Part shown: piece by piece, positions 1 to 7,387 of the stretch
Position numbering within the stretch: position 1 is the first letter of the stretch
How the letters are laid out: every line of letters starts with the position of its first letter
Origin: Synechococcales cyanobacterium PMM_0073
GTDB lineage: Bacteria > Cyanobacteriota > Cyanobacteriia > Elainellales > Elainellaceae
Direction: 5' to 3'
NCBI GenBank assembly: GCA_949127695.1
Contig: CASBQH010000341.1
Coordinates: 1-8,904 of the forward strand
DNA: 8,904 bases
Notes under the pieces: generated by a model
The model's database searches: none
Told to the model about the DNA's origin: nothing
Seen by the model: the letters and a program-made list of their open reading frames with translations, nothing else
Made by a program: the position numbers and the translations under genes

Positions 1-591
1 CCCACCCATCAGCCCACTGCCGCAGCCAGTCAAGCCGCAGCCGGTCAAGCCGCAGCCCCAGATGCCGTAAGCCCGCTTGAGGAAAATAGCCTGCCGCCAG
101 ATACCGCTTACTCGACTTCTAAGCTAGCCCAGCGACTGCAAGTTACGGTTCAGTCTGTGACTCACCGCCGCTCGAAGCCTGACTTTGAAACCTGGAGTCA
201 AGCTCATGATCCTGACAGTATCGCCTGGAGATATACAGCCGCTGCTAAGACTTTTCAGCCGATTCAGCCGCCGCCAGATGCCCCAAAAACTGAGAATCCT
301 GCGGCTTCAGATGATCTAATAGAGCCATCCAGTCCGGTGAGAGAGGCCATAGAATCGACGATTGAGCAGCTGTTTGGGACAGAATCTGGCAAAGTTGTGA
401 TCAATAGAATAGAACATGCTGAACAAGCAGCAGGACAAGCTGTTTCTCAAGCTCAGACTAGCTTAATTAAACTGGGCGAAACAACGCTAGAAATTGTAGG
501 AGAGGCAATGGAAGTGATCTCAAAGTCTCAGGCTACGCCTCAAAAGCCTCAGACTCAAAGCAGAAATGGCTCTGCCCCAGAGATTAACTAG
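1..591 (+). CDS. HTH-like protein of unknown function, 5' end missing
   Basis: The reading frame is open from the first base to the TAG at 589-591 (196 residues visible), so the gene begins before the window. An internal GTG at 157 cuts through the conserved region and is not a credible start. Residues about 5-36 are low-complexity, rich in Ala, Gln and Pro. Residues 40-57 (KLAQRLQVTVQSVTHRR) fit a helix-turn-helix. They run into RSKPDF..WSQAHDPDSIAWRY, a pattern I recall from uncharacterised cyanobacterial proteins. A Pro-rich linker follows. Residues about 110-178 look like a long amphipathic Ala/Gln/Glu helix, possibly for oligomerisation. DNA binding is inferred from the HTH pattern only. 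The gene converges on the small gene at 617-865 with 25 bp between stops and no obvious hairpin terminator. The true function is unknown. Confidence 0.7.
   Translation, partial: PTHQPTAAASQAAAGQAAAPDAVSPLEENSLPPDTAYSTSKLAQRLQVTVQSVTHRRSKPDFETWSQAHDPDSIAWRYTAAAKTFQPIQPPPDAPKTENPAASDDLIEPSSPVREAIESTIEQLFGTESGKVVINRIEHAEQAAGQAVSQAQTSLIKLGETTLEIVGEAMEVISKSQATPQKPQTQSRNGSAPEIN
19..57 (+). repeat. 15-bp in-frame tandem repeat, 2.6 copies
   Basis: The unit GCCGCAGCCRGTCAA occurs at 19-33 and 34-48, with a partial copy at 49-57. It encodes AAASQ, AAAGQ and AAA in the low-complexity N-terminal part of the HTH-like protein. The copies differ by one base (A/G), which suggests slippage duplication in a disordered segment. 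The array may continue further left, since the gene start is outside the window. Confidence 0.7.
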
Positions 592-616
592 ATCATCAAG
601 ATTGGCCAAACCGCCG

Positions 617-865
617 CTAATTTTTCTGGCTTTCCGATTCAACAACATAGAGCTGTTGAGCCTGAAAGAAGTCTTCTAGAATTTGCTGTAACCCTTTGCT
701 GTAATCAAGCTCTTGGTCTAGACAAAATTGCTTGAACTGCCGTGCTAAAGCCTTCGGAACATGCCCTCGAAGTTGCTCATAGCTTGGATCATCTTTTTTA
801 CCCACAGCATTCCAATCGTAATTGCAGCTTGATAAAATTACAGCAGGCTCTATTCTTCTGTTCAC
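617..865 (-). CDS. Small ribbon-helix-helix-like protein
   Basis: An 82-residue protein of unknown function. Residues 30-37 (EQLRGHVP) could form the DNA-contacting strand. Residues 38-50 (KALARQFKQFCLD) and 56-68 (SKGLQQILEDFFQ) could be the two helices of an RHH (CopG/Arc-like) fold, separated by a short turn around ELDY. Many RHH proteins are transcription repressors or antitoxins, but no partner toxin gene lies beside it. The start is a GTG at 863-865 with an in-frame TAG only three codons upstream, so a longer N-terminus is impossible. AGAAGAGG precedes it but sits unusually close. A later GTG at codon 21 is an alternative that keeps the whole RHH-like region. The gene converges with the HTH-like gene and diverges from the gene at 1126. 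The fold is inferred from pattern only. Confidence 0.6.
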   Translation of the reverse strand: MNRRIEPAVILSSCNYDWNAVGKKDDPSYEQLRGHVPKALARQFKQFCLDQELDYSKGLQQILEDFFQAQQLYVVESESQKN

Positions 866-1125
866 CCTCTTCTACAAATTTACTGTAACAGCTGCTAAAA
901 ATGATTATTGATTTCTTATATGTCTCTCTAGGAATTAATAACTTTCGAGAGTCAGGTATTTTCAAAACCTGGAAAGCGCTCAGAATATAGACGTATAGAT
1001 ATTTACTAATTGATTCGATTCATTTTTTCCTATGAAAATCAAGATTTGAAAACGGCTAGCCAAAGATTTGAAAATGGCAGTAGTCTGAAAGCAAAGCAAT
1101 TTTGGAATGAATTTGAATAGGCTCT
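866..1125. promoter_or_regulatory. AT-rich divergent intergenic region
   Basis: This 260-bp gap separates two divergently read small genes and is clearly more AT-rich than the coding sequence around it, so it should hold both promoters. Possible -10 elements are TATAAG on the minus strand (915-920) for the RHH-like gene and TATAGAT on the plus strand (994-1000). Neither has a convincing -35. A direct repeat at 1041-1078 is listed separately. No open frame of note or RNA gene was recognised. Confidence 0.4.
1041..1078 (+). repeat. 16-bp direct repeat, 22-bp period, upstream of the gene at 1126
   Basis: AAGATTTGAAAACGGC (1041-1056) recurs as AAGATTTGAAAATGGC (1063-1078), 15 of 16 bases alike. 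The start-to-start distance is 22 bp, about two helical turns, so both copies face the same side of the DNA. The copies end about 48 bp before the ATG at 1126. That fits a pair of regulator binding sites or a local duplication. No known regulator box was recognised. Confidence 0.5.
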
Positions 1126-1599
1126 ATGGAAACCAGTCCTGCGGAAACCAGTCCGGCGGAACCCACAAAGACGGAGACCAGAAAGTATGAGCTGGGTAAA
1201 TTTGACGGGTTGCCTGAGTTTAGAGTCGAACTAGACTATAGCGGTCTAGTGCCTGTGCCGATCGTCCAAACGCGATCGACGGTGATTACAGCCATTGTCA
1301 AAATTGAACAGCTGGAGACTGCCAGTGAAGAGGCGTGGAAAGCCGCAGGCCAAGGCATTTTAGTTGCTGGAGCAGGAGCAATGGTGGCCGGGATGATTCC
1401 GGGAGGCGTGGCCGCAGCGCCAATGTTTATGAGCATGTTTGGCTCCTATGCCACTTCAAAAGGACTCAATCTAGTCGCGAGTCAAATTCAGTTTTATACC
1501 GAAACCGCCTATGGCGACTGGGAGCTTCTGGGGGCTAAGCCAGCCGTTGCTCCAGCCAAAATGCTAAAAAAGGCATCGTCAGCCGATAGCAATATTTAG
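1126..1599 (+). CDS. Small glycine-rich, probably membrane-associated protein, unknown function
   Basis: A 157-residue protein that I do not recognise. The N-terminus (2-20) is polar and repeats ETSPA twice. Residues 28-65 alternate hydrophobic and polar residues and look beta-rich (FRVELDYSGLVPVPIV). Residues about 73-106 are strongly hydrophobic and Gly/Ala-rich, with a Pro-Gly-Gly break near 92-94. They could form a glycine-zipper-like helical hairpin in a membrane. The C-terminal 25 residues are again polar. No signal peptide is evident. The ATG at 1126 is preceded by an in-frame TGA at 1114-1116, so it is the earliest ATG; the ribosome site is weak. The last 65 bp overlap the 3' end of the AAA ATPase gene on the other strand. 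Confidence 0.65.
   Translation: METSPAETSPAEPTKTETRKYELGKFDGLPEFRVELDYSGLVPVPIVQTRSTVITAIVKIEQLETASEEAWKAAGQGILVAGAGAMVAGMIPGGVAAAPMFMSMFGSYATSKGLNLVASQIQFYTETAYGDWELLGAKPAVAPAKMLKKASSADSNI
1129..1158 (+). repeat. 15-bp in-frame tandem duplication at the N-terminus
   Basis: GAAACCAGTCCTGCG (1129-1143) is followed at once by GAAACCAGTCCGGCG (1144-1158), 14 of 15 bases alike, and then by GAACCC. It encodes ETSPA-ETSPA-EP directly after the start methionine. It looks like a recent slippage duplication in a tolerant, disordered N-terminus. Confidence 0.75.
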
Positions 1600-2617
1600 A
1601 GCCGTAAATTAATCCCTTCTGTTCTAGGCTAGCCAGCGCGCCCTGAAGTCCGCCGCCCCGCGAAAGCTGATGCTTTTCAATATAGTCGCGCGCATGGGGG
1701 CTGTCAGTGGGGTCAAGCGCCAGACTTTCTAAGACCCGCACCTGGGTTGGCGGCAAGAGTAAAATCAGAGATTCAAAGGTTGAAGCGAGATCTTCAATCA
1801 GTCCAAGAGCGCTGCGGTGAACCTGATGTGCCTGAATCACACCATTCGCCGTCCGCCACTCTAGCCAGAGCCGATGCACCACGGCGATAGCAGCCGCCAG
1901 ATCTCCCTGCACATATTCTAGAAATAAATTTAGCGCTTGATAGTCAGGCGCAAATTGCAGTCCCTGTGCCGCCAAGCTCTGAACCATCCAATCAGAAATT
2001 TCTGCTGATTCTAATGGGCCGAGCGCCATCACTTGGAGCTGGCTTTGAGTCGTCCAGGCTTCCGCAAATCTGGCAATTAAAACATAGCTGACGCGAGTTT
2101 GACGCTGGATTTCGGCCTGCAAATAGGTCTCCCATTTACCGGATCGATCCCAGGAGCGAACATGAGAGAAGTTTTGCAAAACCAACACGACGCGGCAATC
2201 TAGCCAGTCGGCCATCGCCTGAGGCAACGCCAGCAGCGCTTGAAACAATCCCCATTCTTCTTTCGGAAACAAGTGCCAGATAAACTGCGGCTTGCGGCCT
2301 GGAGCTTGCTCTAAAATTAGCGGCTGCTCAGTGCTCCAGCGTTGAATCAGCGCTAGCTCAGCCGGAGCTGAAAAGACGGTCAGCAACTCTTCTGCCAGTA
2401 GCTCTAAAAATCGCAGCGCTTTGGTTGCCCGCAAGCAGTCAATTTCTAAGACCCGCGTGCCAGCCCGCTGGGCAGCTGTGCGAACCAGTGTATGTCTGCC
2501 GCTGCCCGGGACTCCAGCCAGCAGCAAATCGCCATCCTGAGCCAGAATCCGGCTAACCTGCTGCAATTCTGCCTGCCGACCGACCAGAACTTGCGGAACA
2601 AAGGGATTCATGGACAT
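1535..2617 (-). CDS. AAA-type ATPase with winged-helix C-terminus and degenerate Walker motifs
   Basis: A 360-residue protein. Residues 11-17 (LVGRQAE) are the typical entry motif of AAA/Orc1-Cdc6-like and STAND-type ATPases. The P-loop is at 35-43 (GVPGSGRHT), with Arg where Lys is usual. The Walker B position (143-150, VVLVLQNF) has Gln-Asn instead of Asp-Asp/Glu. Residues 176-184 resemble a sensor-1 strand, and 196-205 (VMALGPLES) the start of the lid domain. Residues 282-350 form a likely winged helix ending in YRLTMPFLAFWL, a common C-terminal pattern in this class. Nucleotide binding is plausible; hydrolysis is doubtful. The role is unknown, possibly a regulatory or scaffold ATPase. The ATG at 2617 is the first of two (the second is two codons on) and the SD is weak. 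It diverges from the cation ATPase gene, and its 3' end overlaps the gene at 1126-1599 by 65 bp. Confidence 0.8.
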   Translation of the reverse strand: MSMNPFVPQVLVGRQAELQQVSRILAQDGDLLLAGVPGSGRHTLVRTAAQRAGTRVLEIDCLRATKALRFLELLAEELLTVFSAPAELALIQRWSTEQPLILEQAPGRKPQFIWHLFPKEEWGLFQALLALPQAMADWLDCRVVLVLQNFSHVRSWDRSGKWETYLQAEIQRQTRVSYVLIARFAEAWTTQSQLQVMALGPLESAEISDWMVQSLAAQGLQFAPDYQALNLFLEYVQGDLAAAIAVVHRLWLEWRTANGVIQAHQVHRSALGLIEDLASTFESLILLLPPTQVRVLESLALDPTDSPHARDYIEKHQLSRGGGLQGALASLEQKGLIYGSKYCYRLTMPFLAFWLEQRLA

Positions 2618-2761
2618 GAAACACCATCAGCGAAGAATATCAGAGCAGAAATTGAGAGCTGGGGAGCGCTATGCCAATTGTAATGGCCTCCCAGTCCGGC
2701 ATCTAGAGCCAAGGCGTTCTCGCCATTAGATAGCCCAGACTTATCCCTATCTTAGAGTCCC

Positions 2762-2778
2762 ATACTATTTAATAGTGT
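2762..2778. promoter_or_regulatory. Palindromic operator-like site 1
   Basis: ATACTATTTAATAGTGT contains the perfect 13-bp palindrome ACTATT-T-AATAGT centred on 2770. One flanking T/G mismatch is followed by a matching A/T pair. It is nearly the same as site 2, 33 bp away centre to centre, which is about three helical turns. It probably binds the regulator of the cation ATPase gene, whose identity is unknown. Confidence 0.6.
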
Positions 2779-2794
2779 CAAGATGGCTATTCAG

Positions 2795-2811
2795 GCACTA
2801 TTAAATAGTGC
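2795..2811. promoter_or_regulatory. Palindromic operator-like site 2
   Basis: GCACTATTAAATAGTGC is a perfect 8-1-8 palindrome centred on 2803 and shares the core ACTATT-N-AATAGT with site 1. It abuts the TATAAG element at 2812-2817, so a bound protein would block RNA polymerase. A symmetric repeat around a single central base resembles the geometry of Fur-family 7-1-7 boxes, but the bases do not match boxes I know. The regulator's family is left open. Confidence 0.65.
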
Positions 2812-2817
2812 TATAAG
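2809..2817 (+). promoter_or_regulatory. Probable extended -10 promoter of the cation ATPase gene
   Basis: TGCTATAAG matches the extended -10 form TGnTATAAT at all but the last base. No good -35 lies 17 bp upstream, as is common with extended -10 promoters. Transcription would begin near 2823-2825, leaving a leader of about 22 bases before the ATG at 2846. The TG lies inside operator-like site 2, which implies repression. Confidence 0.45.
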
Positions 2818-2845
2818 AAAGACAGCAATTTCGACAAGACAAATC

Positions 2846-5698
2846 ATGGTTCTTAATCCCTTGGCAGACGGAGTCGCTACAAAACCTGCGATCGCACCCA
2901 TTTGGCATACTCTGGCGGTAGAGGATGCGCTTGAACTGCTGGAAAGCGATCGGACCTGTGGTTTAACAGCAGCTCAAATTGACCAAAATCGAGAGCGTTA
3001 CGGCAACAATGAACTGACCGAAACCGGGGGGCGTTCTCCCCTAGAAATTCTCTGGGATCAGTTTAAGAACATCATGCTGCTGATGCTGATTGCGGTGGCG
3101 ATCATTTCAGCAGTGCTCGATACGCGAGAGGCGATGGCCACCGGCAGGTTCGTCTTTCCTAAAGATGCCGTGGCGATTTTTTTCGTGGTGATCTTAAACG
3201 GCGTTTTGGGCTACGTTCAAGAAAGCGGAGCAGAGAAAGCGCTGGCGGCGCTCAAAAATTTGTCTTCTTCCAAGGTGCGCGTGATCCGAGACGGCAGGAC
3301 GCTGGAGATTGAGTCTCAGGAGCTAGTTCCGGGAGACGTGATGCTGCTGGAAGCTGGCGTCAAGGTGGCCGCCGATGGCCGCATTTTAGAGGCGGCAAAT
3401 CTGCAAATTCGCGAAGCCGCCCTGACGGGTGAAGCCCATGCCGTCAACAAGCAGGCCAGCTTGCAGCTCCCTGAAGATGCGTCATTGGGCGACCGGATTA
3501 ATCTGGTGTTTTCAGGTACGGAGGTAGTGCAGGGACGCGGAACGATTTTGGTAACGGGAACGGGAATGCAGACTGAGTTAGGAAAAATTGCCACTGCGCT
3601 TCAGGAAGTTGAGCAAGAACCTACGCCGCTGCAAAAGCGCATGACCCAGTTGGGCAACGCTTTGGTTACAGGCGCGCTAATTTTAGTGGCAATTGTGGTA
3701 GTCGGCGGCACGCTATTCAATCCTAGCTTGTTTGAAGAGCTGGTGAAAGTTTCGTTGAGTATGGCAGTTGCGGTTGTGCCAGAAGGCTTGCCTGCGGTGA
3801 TTACCGTGACGCTGGCTTTGGGCACACAGCGCATGGTCAAGCGCAACGCCCTGATTCGGAAGCTGCCTGCGGTTGAAACGTTGGGTTCTGTCACCACGAT
3901 CTGTTCAGATAAAACTGGCACTTTGACCCAGAATAAAATGGTGGTGCAGAAGCTCCAGTTAGCCAGCGGCGGCGCAGGCGTCACCGGCGAAGGCTATATT
4001 CCAGTGGGCGAATTTCTCTGGGAGTCCCAAGCGCAGATCTCGCAGGCGCATTCTGAGCTACAGGCATTGCTGCTGGCCTGCGTTCTGTGCAATGACGCAA
4101 TTTTGCAGAAAGACAACGGCGAATGGGCGATTTTGGGCGACCCAACTGAAGGCGCACTGCTGTCGGCTGCGGGCAAAAGTGGATTTCGTAAAGATGAGCA
4201 AGATCATCGCTTTGCCAGGGTGGCCGAGTTCCCGTTCTCTTCAGAACGCAAGCGCATGAGCGTGATAGTGGAGGCAGAAGGGGCTGGCGCTGGCATCACA
4301 GCCTATCACCTGCACAGCACGCCTTACCTGATGTTTACCAAAGGCTCTCCCGAACTGACGCTAGAGCGCTGTACGCATATTCAAGTCGGCAGCAATCTGA
4401 AGCCTCTGAGCGCAGAACAGCGTTCGCGGATTTTGGAGCAAAATAACCAGATGGCCGAGCGCGGGCTGCGGGTGCTGGGGTTTGCCAGCAAGCTGCTGCC
4501 AGAACTGCCGCCAGAAGGCTCTGAAGAAACTGCCGAAGTGCAGCTCACCTGGCTGGGCTTAGTTGGAATGCTAGATGCACCGCGCCCGGAAGTACGAGAA
4601 GCGGTCGCCAGATGTCGGGCTGCCGGGATTCGTCCGGTGATGATTACCGGTGATCACCAGCTGACCGCCAGAGCGATTGCTGAAGATTTGGGTATTGCCT
4701 ATCCGGGAGACGAAACCCTGACTGGAAAAGAGCTAGAAAAACTCAGCATGGCCGAGCTAGAGCATCATGTTGGGCATGTCAGCGTCTATGCTCGCGTCTC
4801 GCCGGATCACAAGCTGCGAATTGTGCAGGCGCTCCAGCATCAGGGGCATGTGGTGGCCATGACTGGCGATGGCGTGAACGACGCGCCTGCGCTCAAACAG
4901 GCGGATATTGGGGTGGCGATGGGCATTACTGGCACAGATGTGAGCAAAGAAGCCAGCGATATGGTGCTGCTTGACGATAACTTTGCCACGATTGTCTCGG
5001 CGGTTGAGGAAGGGCGGGTGGTCTATATCAATATCCGTCGCTTTATCCGCTATATTCTCGGCAGCAATATTGGCGAGGTTTTAACCATTGCTGCGGCTCC
5101 GCTGATGGGTTTAGGCGGGGTGCCGCTCTCGCCCTTACAAATTCTCTGGATGAACCTGGTGACGGATGGTGTACCCGCGCTAGCGCTGGCCGTGGAGCCG
5201 GGTAGACCGATTGTGATGGAGCAGCCGCCCAAAAATCCCAAGGAGAATATTTTCGCGCGGGGTCTAGGCTCCTATATGATTCGGATTGGCTTAGTTTTAG
5301 CAGTGGTCACGATTGCTATGATGTCTTGGGCCTATGGCTATACTCAGGCCACTGCCGGAGGGCGATTGGATGCCGATCGCTGGAAGACAATGGTATTCAC
5401 AACGCTTTGTTTAGCCCAAATGGGTCACGCCTTAGCAATTCGCTCTAATACTCGGCTCTCGATTCAAATCAATCCGCTTTCAAATCCTTTCATTCTGATC
5501 TCTGTTGTACTAACTTCAATGCTCCAGCTGATGCTGATCTATGTGGAGCCGCTGCGAAACTTCTTTGGCACTCACTATCTGACGCTGACCGAACTGCTGG
5601 TCTGTATTGGGTTTAGCTCCTTGATCTTTGTCTGGATTGAAATGGAGAAGCTGTTTATCCGTTGGCATAGAACCCGTTTGACATCGCTTAGGAACTAG
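2846..5698 (+). CDS. P2A-type cation (probably Ca2+) transporting P-type ATPase, PacL/SERCA-like
   Basis: A 950-residue inner-membrane ion pump. Numbered from the ATG at 2846: cation-ATPase N-terminal domain about 19-90; TGEA actuator motif 194-197; PEGLP in TM4 at 312-316; phosphorylated Asp355 in DKTGT; KGSPE 499-503; TGD 601-603; GDGVND 674-679. Ten membrane segments are readable. SERCA ion ligands are matched by Glu313 (TM4), Asn741 and Glu744 (TM5), and Asn770, Thr773 and Asp774 (TM6), which favours Ca2+. The TM8 ligand (Glu908 in SERCA) is Gln858 here. An in-frame ATG at 2783 would add 21 residues. I prefer 2846 because those codons are AT-rich and unlike the gene, and contain a palindrome and a promoter element. 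Both starts have weak ribosome sites. The stop overlaps the converging cobJ gene by 11 bp. The exact ion is not proven. Confidence 0.92.
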   Translation: MVLNPLADGVATKPAIAPIWHTLAVEDALELLESDRTCGLTAAQIDQNRERYGNNELTETGGRSPLEILWDQFKNIMLLMLIAVAIISAVLDTREAMATGRFVFPKDAVAIFFVVILNGVLGYVQESGAEKALAALKNLSSSKVRVIRDGRTLEIESQELVPGDVMLLEAGVKVAADGRILEAANLQIREAALTGEAHAVNKQASLQLPEDASLGDRINLVFSGTEVVQGRGTILVTGTGMQTELGKIATALQEVEQEPTPLQKRMTQLGNALVTGALILVAIVVVGGTLFNPSLFEELVKVSLSMAVAVVPEGLPAVITVTLALGTQRMVKRNALIRKLPAVETLGSVTTICSDKTGTLTQNKMVVQKLQLASGGAGVTGEGYIPVGEFLWESQAQISQAHSELQALLLACVLCNDAILQKDNGEWAILGDPTEGALLSAAGKSGFRKDEQDHRFARVAEFPFSSERKRMSVIVEAEGAGAGITAYHLHSTPYLMFTKGSPELTLERCTHIQVGSNLKPLSAEQRSRILEQNNQMAERGLRVLGFASKLLPELPPEGSEETAEVQLTWLGLVGMLDAPRPEVREAVARCRAAGIRPVMITGDHQLTARAIAEDLGIAYPGDETLTGKELEKLSMAELEHHVGHVSVYARVSPDHKLRIVQALQHQGHVVAMTGDGVNDAPALKQADIGVAMGITGTDVSKEASDMVLLDDNFATIVSAVEEGRVVYINIRRFIRYILGSNIGEVLTIAAAPLMGLGGVPLSPLQILWMNLVTDGVPALALAVEPGRPIVMEQPPKNPKENIFARGLGSYMIRIGLVLAVVTIAMMSWAYGYTQATAGGRLDADRWKTMVFTTLCLAQMGHALAIRSNTRLSIQINPLSNPFILISVVLTSMLQLMLIYVEPLRNFFGTHYLTLTELLVCIGFSSLIFVWIEMEKLFIRWHRTRLTSLRN
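2888..2895. repeat. HIP1 octamer
   Basis: GCGATCGC is the highly iterated palindrome typical of many cyanobacterial genomes. It lies in the first codons of the cation ATPase gene. It is the only perfect copy I found here, and partial GCGATCG-type variants occur elsewhere (for example near 1271 and 2947). It supports a cyanobacterial origin only weakly. Confidence 0.7.
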
Positions 5699-7385
5699 AG
5701 CTAGCCTCATTATAGCGGCGCGGCGTATAGAGCCAGATTCTGTGGGCATGAGCCACCGTGCGGGTTTTGCTAGAGCCAATCAGCACTAGCGTCCGCATAT
5801 CGACTTCGGCGGCAGAAAGCGCTTCCAGCGTTCGCAGCTGCGTTGACTCAGCAGCCCTCCCTAGATCGCGAGCCAGCAAAACGGGCGTCTGGGGCTGACG
5901 GTAGCGCAGCAACACCGCAATCGCCTGTTCGAGCTGCCAGCGCCGCTGGGTTGAGAGCGGATTGTAAAAAGCAATCACAAAATCAGCCTCAGCTGCCGCC
6001 ACAATCCGCTGTTCAATTAGCTCCCAGGGCTTGAGAATATCAGAGAGCGAAATCGCGCAGAAGTCATGGCCAATCGGTGCGCCAATCCGAGCCGCTGCCG
6101 CCTGCAAGGCCGAAATGCCTGGAGCCACCTGAATTTCGACTTGCTGCCAGTGCGGTTCAGGCGTTTCTAGCACTTCAAATACAGCCGCCGCCATCGCATA
6201 GATGCCCGGATCGCCCGATGAAATGAGCGCAACCGTTCGGCCAGATGCCGCCAGATTCAGCGCCAGCCTAGCGCGCTCCAGCTCAACTCGATTATCAGAA
6301 TCGTGACGCTGCTGCCCCTGCCGCAATGGCTCAACCAAATTCAGATAGGTGCTGTAGCCTACCCAGTCGGTTGCGTTTTGCAGCAGCTGCTTCACCTCTG
6401 GCGACATCCATTCGGCGCTGCCGGGTCCCGTGCCGACAATCGCCAGATGACCAGGGGCTTGGCCAATTTGGTTGGGGTTCATGGGCGCAGCCGCCAGCGC
6501 AATCGCACAGCTCGGCGTTGAGGCTAGCAGTCGTCCAGAGGCTCCCGTTGCAGCTAGTGCCAGCTCTGTAGCGGCGGCAGCGGGCAGCAGGCGAACCGGA
6601 GCCTGTAGCGTCTTGGCAATTGCCTGGATCTGAGGATGAGTCGCCTGGTGTAGCGGTACAAAAATTCCCGCCACTGCGGCTGGAGCCAGCTTTGCGGCAG
6701 CTAGCATTTGGAACAATACAGTATCATCTGCGATACCATCAGCGTTGACGCCAATTGCTAATGTTTTGGGATGATAAACTAAGCAGTTCTCTGAACCGAA
6801 ATCGAGCTGTTCCGTAACTCGAATGGTGAGCGCAGCCTCTAAAGCAAACGGTAGCTGGCTTTTACTCAGCCAGTCTGCTTCACCTTCCAGCTTTACTGTC
6901 GCTCCAGCTAATAGATCTGAGATAAAGGCTTTAGCATCGTCCGGATTAGCTAAGCTATAGCCAGCAGGCGGAGCGAGCAAGGCAGCTCGGAACCGTAAAT
7001 CGCCTGCTGTGGTAATGGCGGCAGAAACCTTGAGCGCTGCGGCAATTTGCTGAGCCAGCTGATTAACACCCTGCAAGCCGCCCAACAGCGGCACTACGGC
7101 ACTGCCGTCTTCCGCCACAGCTAGCACAGGCGGCTCTTGGCGCTTGTCAGAAATTTGAGTCGCCAAGGTTCGGATCAAAATTCCGGCAGCGCAGATCCCA
7201 ATAATTGGGGAGCCTTCGGCAAACAGCTGCCGCAGAGTCTCGCCAAAGTTAGCAAAGCTCAGATCCAGCTCGGCATCTGGAATGCGGCTGGCCAGCCCCC
7301 AGATCCGCGCATCGGGCAGGGCAGTTTTGATCTGGCGGGCAGTCGGCAGACTCTGCTGATTTAAAACAATAATTCTGGCAGACAT
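5688..7385 (-). CDS. cobJ: CbiG-CobJ fusion: cobalt-precorrin-5A hydrolase-like domain plus precorrin-3B C17-methyltransferase
   Basis: A 565-residue bifunctional cobalamin enzyme. Residues about 1-300 are CbiG-like: [13 protein letters not shown] at 63-75 and LLGGLQGVN at 100-108 mark the N-terminal and central parts, and about 205-300 the C-terminal part (GRLL near 284). Residues 313-555 are a SAM-dependent tetrapyrrole methylase of the CobJ/CbiH type: GTGPGS 318-323, [11 protein letters not shown] 389-399, [18 protein letters not shown] 420-437, AFYNPLS 472-478, RDLGR 506-510. CobJ methylates C17 and contracts the ring; CbiG opens the resulting lactone. This fusion is known in cyanobacteria. 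The CbiG motifs are weak: Leu-Gln follows Gly-Gly where I expect His, and GVNADG stands in place of a Cys-containing loop. ATG 7385 is preferred over the adjacent GTG 7388; AGGTGAG lies just upstream. It is the last visible gene of the operon. Confidence 0.92.
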   Translation of the reverse strand: MSARIIVLNQQSLPTARQIKTALPDARIWGLASRIPDAELDLSFANFGETLRQLFAEGSPIIGICAAGILIRTLATQISDKRQEPPVLAVAEDGSAVVPLLGGLQGVNQLAQQIAAALKVSAAITTAGDLRFRAALLAPPAGYSLANPDDAKAFISDLLAGATVKLEGEADWLSKSQLPFALEAALTIRVTEQLDFGSENCLVYHPKTLAIGVNADGIADDTVLFQMLAAAKLAPAAVAGIFVPLHQATHPQIQAIAKTLQAPVRLLPAAAATELALAATGASGRLLASTPSCAIALAAAPMNPNQIGQAPGHLAIVGTGPGSAEWMSPEVKQLLQNATDWVGYSTYLNLVEPLRQGQQRHDSDNRVELERARLALNLAASGRTVALISSGDPGIYAMAAAVFEVLETPEPHWQQVEIQVAPGISALQAAAARIGAPIGHDFCAISLSDILKPWELIEQRIVAAAEADFVIAFYNPLSTQRRWQLEQAIAVLLRYRQPQTPVLLARDLGRAAESTQLRTLEALSAAEVDMRTLVLIGSSKTRTVAHAHRIWLYTPRRYNEASSSS

Positions 7386-7387
7386 CA

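Noticed and set aside
157..591. A separate short gene starting at GTG 157
   Set aside because: The frame is open to the window edge and the GTG falls inside the HTH-like conserved stretch, so the gene is 5'-truncated by the window.
592..616. A terminator between the two converging genes
   Set aside because: No stem with a following T-run is visible in the 25 bases.
941..952. ACTTTCGAGAGT, a 12-bp near-palindrome
   Set aside because: It has one mismatched pair and a single copy in AT-rich sequence, so chance is a fair explanation.
1126..2617. A two-gene defence or toxin module (membrane protein plus AAA ATPase)
   Set aside because: The genes converge and do not share a promoter, and no nuclease, protease or known effector domain is seen. 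There is no support beyond adjacency.
2728..2752. Inverted repeat AGATAG...CTATCT with a 13-base loop upstream of the operator pair
   Set aside because: The arms are only six AT-rich pairs and do not extend; not distinguishable from chance.
5843..6571. Plus-strand open frames opposite cobJ, and similar antisense frames elsewhere
   Set aside because: They are shadows of GC-rich coding sequence with no family pattern or ribosome site.
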